Below are positions 34,631 through 40,482 of a stretch of DNA of 40,482 nt, piece by piece. The translations under genes and the position numbers were made by a program. The stretch covers positions 1-40,482 of the forward strand of contig CAJOEI010000016.1 in the NCBI GenBank assembly GCA_905233465.1. The letters are read 5' to 3'. The notes beneath the pieces were generated by a model. That model was not told the origin of the DNA and did no database searches. It saw nothing but the letters and a program-made list of their open reading frames with translations. Each line of letters opens with the position of its first letter. The stretch's first letter is position 1. Origin of the DNA: an uncultured Bacteroidaceae bacterium. Lineage in GTDB: Bacteria; Bacteroidota; Bacteroidia; Bacteroidales; Bacteroidaceae.

Positions 34631-35551
34631 ATGGAAAAGATTACTGGACTTATTGACGCGCCGTTTACTCCGATGCATGAGAACGGCGATGTGAATTTTG
34701 ACATTATTCCTGCATACGCACAGATGCTCGCACGCAATGGGCTGAAGGGTGTGTTCATCAACGGCTCCAGCGGCGAGGGCTACATGCTCACCACCGACGA
34801 GCGTTGCCGTCTGGCCGAGGCTTGGATGGCTGCCACACGCGACATCAAGGACTTCAAGGTCATCGTGCATGTTGGCTCCTGCTGTGTGCGTGAGGCCTGT
34901 CAGCTGGCAGCACACGCCCAGCAGATTGGCGCTTGGGGCATTGGAGCTATGGCTTCGCCGTTCCCGAAGGTCAACCGCATCGAGGAACTCGTGAAGTACA
35001 TCGAGGAGATTGCCTGTGGCGCGCCTAACCTGCCGTTCTACTACTATCACATCCCCGTCTTCAACGGCGCTTTCCTGTCCATGTACGACCTGCTGCAGGC
35101 TGTGGACGGCCGCGTGCCCAACTTTGCAGGCATCAAGTACACCTTCGAGAGCATCTACGAGTACAACCGCTGCCGCCGCTACAAGAACGGCAAGTTCGAT
35201 ATGCTCCACGGTCAGGACGAGACCATCCTGCCCTGTCTGGCTATGGGCGGTGCACAGGGCGGCATCGGCGGAACCACCAACTACAATGGCCGCTGTCTCA
35301 CTGGCATCCTCAAGGCTTGGGCTGAGGGCGACATCCAGAAGGCTCGCGAGCTGCAGAACTATGCACAGGATGTCATCGACGTCATCTGCCATTTCCGCGG
35401 CAACATCGTTGGCGGCAAGCGCATCATGAAGCTGCTCGGACTGGATATGGGTCCCAATCGCACACCGTTCCAGACTATGACCGACGAGGAGGAAGTACGC
35501 CTTAAAGCAGAACTTGAAGCAATAGACTTCTTCAACCATTGCAACAAATAA
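34631..35551 (+). CDS. nanA: N-acetylneuraminate lyase
   Basis: A 306-residue class I aldolase that splits sialic acid (Neu5Ac) into ManNAc and pyruvate. Visible are the pyruvate-carboxylate motif GSSGE (45-49), the catalytic Tyr of YHIP (Y139), and the Schiff-base lysine in GIKYT (K169). The length and these positions match NanA more closely than dihydrodipicolinate synthase, and the sialic acid context decides it. First gene of an operon with an outer-membrane barrel, a mutarotase-symporter fusion and AGE epimerase. Codon use is strongly biased, like a well-expressed gene. Confidence 0.93.
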   Translation: MEKITGLIDAPFTPMHENGDVNFDIIPAYAQMLARNGLKGVFINGSSGEGYMLTTDERCRLAEAWMAATRDIKDFKVIVHVGSCCVREACQLAAHAQQIGAWGIGAMASPFPKVNRIEELVKYIEEIACGAPNLPFYYYHIPVFNGAFLSMYDLLQAVDGRVPNFAGIKYTFESIYEYNRCRRYKNGKFDMLHGQDETILPCLAMGGAQGGIGGTTNYNGRCLTGILKAWAEGDIQKARELQNYAQDVIDVICHFRGNIVGGKRIMKLLGLDMGPNRTPFQTMTDEEEVRLKAELEAIDFFNHCNK

Positions 35552-35592
35552 TTACAAGAATACATCATTAACCTTTTAAACTATATCTTGTT

Positions 35593-36084
35593 ATGAAAAA
35601 GTTTTTCCTTAGCCTGCTGGTTATGGCCAGTATGTGTTTGAGCGCCAATGCTCAGTTCTTTGTTTCCGGTACACTGGGCCTGCAGTATCGCAGCGATGTG
35701 TTCAGCATGAAATTATTGCCCGGCGTAGGTTATGAGCTCAGCGATCGTCTCGCCATTGGTGTCGAAGGTGGTTTCAACCTCTATGACGGCGATTTCCAAG
35801 GACTGCTCAATCCTTATGCTCGCTTCAACTTCTGGAACAACGAGAAGCTGTTCCTCGATGGCAAGGCAGCCGCTAAGCTCACCTTCGGCGATGGCTATAC
35901 AGGCACGTTCATTGGTGTGCTCCCATCATTGCGCTATGCCGTCAACGACAAACTGCAGCTGGCAGCTGACATAGGCTTCCTCGGTGTGGATATTGAGAAA
36001 TACAAGCATTTCAAGGCAGAGGTTAATCCTGCATTCGGCTTGAAGATCTACGGCGTAGACCTCACTGTTATCTACAAATTCTGA
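35593..36084 (+). CDS. Small outer-membrane beta-barrel protein
   Basis: A 163-residue exported protein. The signal peptide ends ANAQ (about 21). The mature part alternates hydrophobic strands and turns, enough for about eight strands, and ends in a typical barrel strand with terminal Phe (VDLTVIYKF), the signal read by the Bam complex. It lies between nanA and the symporter. A role in sialic acid passage across the outer membrane, like NanC in E. coli, is suggested only by location; eight-stranded barrels often have no wide pore, so a structural or binding role is equally possible. Confidence 0.8.
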   Translation: MKKFFLSLLVMASMCLSANAQFFVSGTLGLQYRSDVFSMKLLPGVGYELSDRLAIGVEGGFNLYDGDFQGLLNPYARFNFWNNEKLFLDGKAAAKLTFGDGYTGTFIGVLPSLRYAVNDKLQLAADIGFLGVDIEKYKHFKAEVNPAFGLKIYGVDLTVIYKF

Positions 36085-36103
36085 TATACCTACTTAACAG
36101 CTT

Positions 36104-38848
36104 ATGAGAAAGCTTATGTCTATGCTGGCGCTGCTGCTTACTTGCAGCGCCAGCTATGCTGATGTCGCACCCATAGAGGAGGAAGAACTGTTGCTGCATC
36201 AGAATGAGGTGGCAGAGGTCGCGGACGATGTTGCCGCGCAACATCGCTTCAACACCGTAGACATCACCCAGGCGCTGATCCAGCCCTTCGAGCAGACTGG
36301 CGGTCAGGGCGTGAGCGGTGCCTTTGCCGGTATGACGGCTAAAGGACTGTTGATGGCTGGCGGCTGCAACTTCCCCTATTCTCCTGCTGCCGAGAACGGC
36401 CGCAAGGAGTTCTATTCCGGCATCTTCTTCAACGCTGCTCCCGACGGCGACGGCCAGTGGACACAGGTGGGCACGCTGCCGTGTGTGCTGGCTTACGGCC
36501 AGAGTGTGACGGTGCCCGAGGGTGTCGTCTGCCTCGGCGGCACGGCCGACGGCAGCAAGAGTGAGGACTTTGCCGTTCTCTATTCCATGAACGGCAACCA
36601 GCTGCAGACGCGTCAACTGCCCTCGCTGCCAACGTCGTTGGACAACTTCGGTGCAGCCTACGGCGACGGATATATATACATTGCTGGCGGACAGCACGAT
36701 GGCGAGATCAACCTCAAGGCATATCGCTTGGCGTGGCCGGCAGCACAGGCTTGGGAGGAACTGCCCGACATGCCTGCGCCTGGACGTGTGCAGCCTGCTG
36801 CTGTGGTGCAGCGTGCCAACATCGGCCCAAACTTCTACCTGCTTGGCGGATACAACTCACGTTATGCCAAGACGCTGGCCAACAGCATCTATTTCGATCC
36901 CCGTGCCCGCGAGTGGAAGGCCACCTCGATGATGGTTCCCGGTGGGCAGGGCAGTGATGCTGTGGCATTCTCAGGCGGCACGGCCATTGCCAGCGGTGCT
37001 GCACACATCTTCTGCTTCGGCGGTGTGGACCGCGATGTCTTCGACAAGGCCCTGCAGCGCAATATGTTCATTGCTGATCCCGCAACGGATGAGGAGATGA
37101 AGGCTGTGCTGATAGACCAGCAACGCCAGTATATGCTGCAGCCCACAGAGTGGTATGCCTTTGCAGACTCCATCCTCGTTTACCACACCATCACTGATAC
37201 GTGGATACGCGTCTTCCACTCTGACCTGCTGGCGCGTGCCGGAGCCACCGTGGTGCCTGTGCCGGTGACGTCCGGCACCACCAAGTGCTACATCGTGGGT
37301 GGCGAACTCAAGCCCGGCGTGCGCTCCAAAGGCATCGCTGCCGTACAGATGAACTATGAGGCACATTTCGGCTGGCTCAACTGGATAGTGCTCATAGCCT
37401 ATCTGCTGGGTATGGTCTATCTGGGCTACTACTTCATGCGTCGTGCGGGCAACAGCACGGATGACTTCTTCAAGGGCGGCGGACGCATCCCCTGGTGGGC
37501 TGCGGGCATCAGCATCTTCGCCACAATGCTCTCGGCTATCACATATATGAGCATCCCCGCCAAAGCCTATGCCACAGACTGGACATACTATCCCATGCAG
37601 ATATGTATACTTTTGGTGTCGTTCCCAGTCATCAGATACTATCTGCCCTTCTTCCGCAGGCTCAACGTCACCACGGCCTACGAGTATCTCGAGCGTCGTT
37701 TCAACTCAGCCACGCGACTGATGGCCAGCATACTCTTCATCGTCTTCATGGTGGCACGCACGGCGCTGGTGCTCTTCCTGCCGTCGCTGGCTATGACGGC
37801 CGTCACGGGCATCAACATATATATATGTATCACGCTCATGGCCGTCATCACCATACTGTATTGTACTATGGGCGGCGTGGAGGCCGTTGTGTGGGGTGAT
37901 GTGATTCAGGGCATCATCCTCGTGGGCGGTGCTGTGCTGGCAGCGGTCTATCTGATTGTCAACACCGGCGACAACGGTGCCAGCGACTTCTGGCAGATAG
38001 CTACCGACAATGACAAGCTGCGGCTGTTCCTCTTCGATCCCGACAACCCGTTTGACTTTGTCAATGCCACGTGGTGGGTGGTCATTCTGGGTGGTCTGGC
38101 CAACAACCTCATCAGCTACACCAGCGACCAGACTGTCATCCAGCGCTATCTCACCACCAGCGACGAGAAGAGTGCCGCACGCGGCATCCTGACCAACGGT
38201 CTGATGTCTGTCGTCGTCACCATAGCTTTCTTCACCATCGGCACGGGACTCTACACCTTCTTCAAGACACATCCTGCAGAGCTTGATATGACGATGGCAA
38301 AGGGCGACGCCATCTTCCCGTTCTTCATGATGAGCCAGCTGCCGGCAGGATTGGCCGGCCTGCTCATCGCTGCCGTCTTTGCCGCCACGATGTCCACCAT
38401 AGCCTCGAACATCAACAGCATCTCAACGGCCTTCACCGTCGACCTGTGGTCGAAGTGGAAAGGGCAGGGTGGTGTGCGCACCGCACGCGTGGCTGGCATC
38501 TGCGCCGGCATGCTCGGTATGTTGATAGCGTGGTTGATGGCCACAGTGGACATTCAGTCGCTGCTCGACTACTTCAACACCATCCTCGGCCTGCTCAGCG
38601 GTGCCATCGGAGGCCTGTTCATGATGGGTATCTTCTTCCCGCGCATTGGCTCGCGAGCTGCCATGATAGGCTTCCTCTGCGGCACGGCCACTGTGCTCTA
38701 CATGAACTTCTACACACAGGCCAACTTCCTGCTCTTCGGCTTCGTCTCGATGCTTGTAAGCGTCGTCGTTGCTCTCATCCTCAGCATCTTCATGCCGCAG
38801 AAGGAGGAGCAGAAGGGGCTCACGTGGAAAACATTGCAAAAAGAATAA
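36104..38848 (+). CDS. Fused periplasmic Kelch mutarotase and sodium:solute symporter (NanM-NanT-like)
   Basis: A 914-residue two-part protein. A signal peptide (about 1-19) is followed by a Kelch beta-propeller (about 55-410) with repeated blades such as GGTADGSKSEDF, DGYIYIAGGQHDGEINLKAYRL, FYLLGGYNSRYAKTLANSIYFDP and CFGGVDRDVFDK, like cyclically permuted NanM sialate mutarotase. From about 421 it continues into a sodium:solute symporter of about 13 helices, with KGGGRIPWWAAGISIFATMLSAITYMSIPAKAYATDW, NVTTAYEYLERRFN and the NLISYTSDQTVIQRYL region. The propeller should sit in the periplasm at the mouth of the symporter and convert alpha-sialic acid to the transported anomer. Substrate is inferred from the operon. 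Confidence 0.9.
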   Translation: MRKLMSMLALLLTCSASYADVAPIEEEELLLHQNEVAEVADDVAAQHRFNTVDITQALIQPFEQTGGQGVSGAFAGMTAKGLLMAGGCNFPYSPAAENGRKEFYSGIFFNAAPDGDGQWTQVGTLPCVLAYGQSVTVPEGVVCLGGTADGSKSEDFAVLYSMNGNQLQTRQLPSLPTSLDNFGAAYGDGYIYIAGGQHDGEINLKAYRLAWPAAQAWEELPDMPAPGRVQPAAVVQRANIGPNFYLLGGYNSRYAKTLANSIYFDPRAREWKATSMMVPGGQGSDAVAFSGGTAIASGAAHIFCFGGVDRDVFDKALQRNMFIADPATDEEMKAVLIDQQRQYMLQPTEWYAFADSILVYHTITDTWIRVFHSDLLARAGATVVPVPVTSGTTKCYIVGGELKPGVRSKGIAAVQMNYEAHFGWLNWIVLIAYLLGMVYLGYYFMRRAGNSTDDFFKGGGRIPWWAAGISIFATMLSAITYMSIPAKAYATDWTYYPMQICILLVSFPVIRYYLPFFRRLNVTTAYEYLERRFNSATRLMASILFIVFMVARTALVLFLPSLAMTAVTGINIYICITLMAVITILYCTMGGVEAVVWGDVIQGIILVGGAVLAAVYLIVNTGDNGASDFWQIATDNDKLRLFLFDPDNPFDFVNATWWVVILGGLANNLISYTSDQTVIQRYLTTSDEKSAARGILTNGLMSVVVTIAFFTIGTGLYTFFKTHPAELDMTMAKGDAIFPFFMMSQLPAGLAGLLIAAVFAATMSTIASNINSISTAFTVDLWSKWKGQGGVRTARVAGICAGMLGMLIAWLMATVDIQSLLDYFNTILGLLSGAIGGLFMMGIFFPRIGSRAAMIGFLCGTATVLYMNFYTQANFLLFGFVSMLVSVVVALILSIFMPQKEEQKGLTWKTLQKE

Positions 38849-38860
38849 AATTATTTCAAT

Positions 38861-40057
38861 ATGATAGATTTCAAGAAATTAGCGGAGCAGTATCGCTCTG
38901 AATTACTGGATCGCACCATTCCCTTCTGGCTCAACAAGTCCCAGGACACAGAGTTTGGCGGCTACTTTACCTGCCTCGACCGAGAGGGCGCTGTCTATGA
39001 CACCGACAAGTTCGTGTGGATGCAGGGCCGTGAGGTATGGATGTTCTCCAAACTCTACAACACCGTTGAACCGCGTCAGGAATGGCTCGACGCTGCTATG
39101 CAGGGTGCCGACTTCCTGAAGAAGCACGGTCACGACGGCAACCTCAACTGGTACTTCGCACTCGACCGCGAGGGCCACGCGCTTGTCGAACCCTACAACA
39201 TCTTCTCCTACACTTTTGCAGTCATCGCCTTCGGGCAGCTCTCCATCGCCCTCGCCACAGCAGGCAACAAGGCCCTTTCTGACGAATACGCCTCCATCGC
39301 AAAGCGCACCTTCGATATCGTCCTATCCAAGACTGACAACCCCAAGGGACGCTGGAGTAAGGCCTCTCCCGGTGCCCGTGCCCTGAAGACTTTCGACTTG
39401 CCGATGATTCTCTGCAACGTAGCCTTGGAGATAGAACCCCTGTTGGAGCCCGCCTTCCTACAGAAAGCCATTGACGACTGCCTGCATGAGGTGATGGATG
39501 TCTTCTATCGTCCCAAGCTCGGCCTCATTGTCGAAGCCTTGGGTAAAGACGGCAACCTCGTGGACTGCTTCGACGGCCGCAAGATGAATCCCGGCCACGC
39601 CATAGAGGCTATGTGGTTTGTTATGGACCTTGGCAAGCGCCTCGGACGCCCAGAGCTCATCAAGCAGGCTGTGGAAATCTGCCTCAATGAGGTAGAGTAC
39701 GGCTGGGACAAGGAGTTTGGAGGAATCTTCTATTTCATGGACCGTCTGGGCAAACCTCGTCACGAGTTAGAATGGGACCAGAAGCTGTGGTGGGTGCACC
39801 TCGAGACTCTCATCAGCCTCATCAAGGGCTACCAGCTCACAGGCGACAAGCGCTGCCTTGACTGGTTCCAGCGTGTGCACGACTACACGTGGAGCCACTT
39901 CCGCGATGCAGACTATCCCGAGTGGTATGGCTATCTCAACCGTCAGGGTGAGGTGCTGCTGCCTCTCAAGGGCGGCAAGTGGAAGGGCTGCTTCCATGTG
40001 CCTCGTGGCCTGATGAATGTCTGGAAGATACTGGACGACATCGCCTCACGCGGATAG
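38861..40057 (+). CDS. N-acylglucosamine 2-epimerase (AGE)
   Basis: A 398-residue (alpha/alpha)6-barrel enzyme that interconverts ManNAc and GlcNAc. Characteristic residues are in NPGHAIEAMWF (His near 246, Glu near 249), WWVHLETL (His near 312) and FHVPRG (His near 379), plus an N-terminal FGGYFTCLDREG and VWMQGREVWMFSKLYN. It is unrelated to NanE, which acts on phosphorylated sugar. Bacteroides use AGE, then phosphorylate GlcNAc. It starts 12 bases after the symporter stop and is the last gene of the operon. Confidence 0.93.
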   Translation: MIDFKKLAEQYRSELLDRTIPFWLNKSQDTEFGGYFTCLDREGAVYDTDKFVWMQGREVWMFSKLYNTVEPRQEWLDAAMQGADFLKKHGHDGNLNWYFALDREGHALVEPYNIFSYTFAVIAFGQLSIALATAGNKALSDEYASIAKRTFDIVLSKTDNPKGRWSKASPGARALKTFDLPMILCNVALEIEPLLEPAFLQKAIDDCLHEVMDVFYRPKLGLIVEALGKDGNLVDCFDGRKMNPGHAIEAMWFVMDLGKRLGRPELIKQAVEICLNEVEYGWDKEFGGIFYFMDRLGKPRHELEWDQKLWWVHLETLISLIKGYQLTGDKRCLDWFQRVHDYTWSHFRDADYPEWYGYLNRQGEVLLPLKGGKWKGCFHVPRGLMNVWKILDDIASRG

Positions 40058-40078
40058 TGCTGATAATAAGGCTTTTAC

Positions 40079-40227
40079 AACATCCGGATGTTTGCGGTAC
40101 AACATCCACAGGTTAGGACCAAAACATCCGGATGTTAGCGGGAAATGATCCTGGAAGTTTTCCGTGAAAGTCCCGGATGTTTTAGTGTAACCCCCCTGGA
40201 TCATCAACCGCTAACCCCCGGGCCTTT
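40079..40227. repeat. 22-23-bp periodic dyad array (right copy)
   Basis: Units centred at 40085.5, 40107.5, 40129.5, 40152, 40174, 40197 and 40219.5. They read AACATCC-GGATGTT, AACATCC-ACAGGTT, AACATCC-GGATGTT, AATGATCC-T-GGAAGTTT, GAAAGTCC-C-GGATGTTT, AACCCCCC-T-GGATCATC and TAACCCCC-GGGCCTTT. The period, the CC(n)GG centre and the flanking AA..TTT match the left array at 17312-17555. It starts 21 bases after the AGE stop codon. Confidence 0.82.
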
Positions 40228-40245
40228 TACCGATTTTTGCTCAAC

Positions 40246-40295
40246 AGCCCACCCCCTTCTCCTCTCCATTACGGGAGGGGTCGGGGGGGGCTTTA
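40246..40295 (+). terminator. G/C-rich imperfect hairpin, probable operon terminator
   Basis: A pyrimidine arm (AGCCCACCCCC, 40246-40256, then CTCCTCTCC) faces a purine arm (GGGAGGGG, TC, eight Gs, CT; 40273-40292) around ATTAC. CTTTAG follows. It could end the sialic acid transcript. The G runs also satisfy the simple G-quadruplex pattern. Confidence 0.5.
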
Positions 40296-40316
40296 GTTAG
40301 TAGCTTTGCACGCTAT

Positions 40317-40346
40317 TTGCCTACACAAAAAGCCCTTGCCTACACA
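40317..40346. repeat. Direct repeat TTGCCTACACA
   Basis: Exact 11-bp direct repeat at 40317-40327 and 40336-40346, 19 bp apart, with a weaker CCTACAT at 40351. Nothing is known of its role. Confidence 0.7.
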
Positions 40347-40359
40347 GGAACCTACATAG

Positions 40360-40452
40360 TGACATTTAGCTGACAGCCACATGTTTAACCCAAATCGGTC
40401 ATTAGAGATTCAGTCAGCACGATTTTCTAATGACCGCCATTAAAAAATGTCA
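40360..40452. repeat. Nested inverted repeats at the right edge
   Basis: Outer pair TGACATTT (40360-40367) and AAATGTCA (40445-40452). Inner pair CGGTCATTAGA (40396-40406) and TCTAATGACCG (40426-40436), perfect over 11 bp with a 19-base loop. No open reading frame of note lies inside. The rest of the 425-bp gap after the AGE gene holds no gene that I can see. Confidence 0.75.
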
Positions 40453-40482
40453 ACTATAATACGTTTGTTCACAATAAGTTAC

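Noticed and set aside
34625..35539. 304-codon open frame opposite nanA
   Set aside because: Shadow of highly biased nanA codons; nanA has all catalytic residues.

Overview
The window is chromosomal DNA of a Bacteroidales bacterium, most likely a fairly GC-rich Prevotellaceae relative. Supporting signs are the Bacteroidetes -7 promoter motif TAnnTTTG in front of many genes, Por/type IX-like C-terminal sorting sequences, a long SecA with a SEC-C tail, the coaX / outer-membrane protein / LptC / CorC / PpiD gene order, and AGE-type sialic acid catabolism. I see no rRNA, tRNA, CRISPR array, transposase or phage gene. The genus call is inference.

Layout, left to right. (1) 1-326 is the tail of a secreted protein. 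A shared terminator separates it from aquaporin (minus). (2) A long minus-strand block (9823 down to 1269) carries a DUF4105 membrane protein, a PafA-like alkaline phosphatase homologue that seems to have lost its catalytic residues, secA, a TerB-DnaJ (DjlA-like) protein, an Asp-rich lipoprotein and a B3/B4-domain protein. (3) Divergent from it, on plus: coaX, an outer-membrane barrel, lptC, a CBS/CorC protein and ppiD (envelope biogenesis), a perfect 15-bp terminator, then an NTF2-like protein. (4) A 406-bp intergenic region with a 22-23-bp periodic array of dyads precedes a 2269-residue secreted repeat protein (11 modules, C-terminal sorting sequence). A 9-bp CTATAGNNN array and a terminator follow it. 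(5) A MacB/Lol-type ABC exporter operon (ATPase, two permeases, periplasmic adaptor). (6) A small DUF486 membrane protein, an ECF sigma / membrane anti-sigma-like / periplasmic protein operon, a conserved hypothetical, and a 101-residue secreted protein that is little more than a sorting domain. (7) A minus-strand queuosine/tRNA operon: YhhQ-type transporter, queC, RNase Z, headed by a convincing preQ1-I riboswitch. (8) A plus-strand sialic acid operon: nanA lyase, small outer-membrane barrel, a periplasmic Kelch mutarotase fused to a sodium:solute symporter, and an AGE epimerase. (9) A gene-free right end with a second 22-bp dyad array, a G-rich hairpin and nested inverted repeats.

How the genes work together: block 3 and secA serve envelope assembly and export. 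The sialic acid operon forms a route from outer-membrane entry through anomer conversion, sodium-driven uptake and cleavage to ManNAc and pyruvate, then epimerisation to GlcNAc. The queuosine block couples precursor uptake and synthesis to a ligand-sensing leader. The least explained features are non-coding: two distant 22-23-bp dyad arrays of apparently the same family, and two 9-bp CTATAG arrays placed at or just after stop codons.
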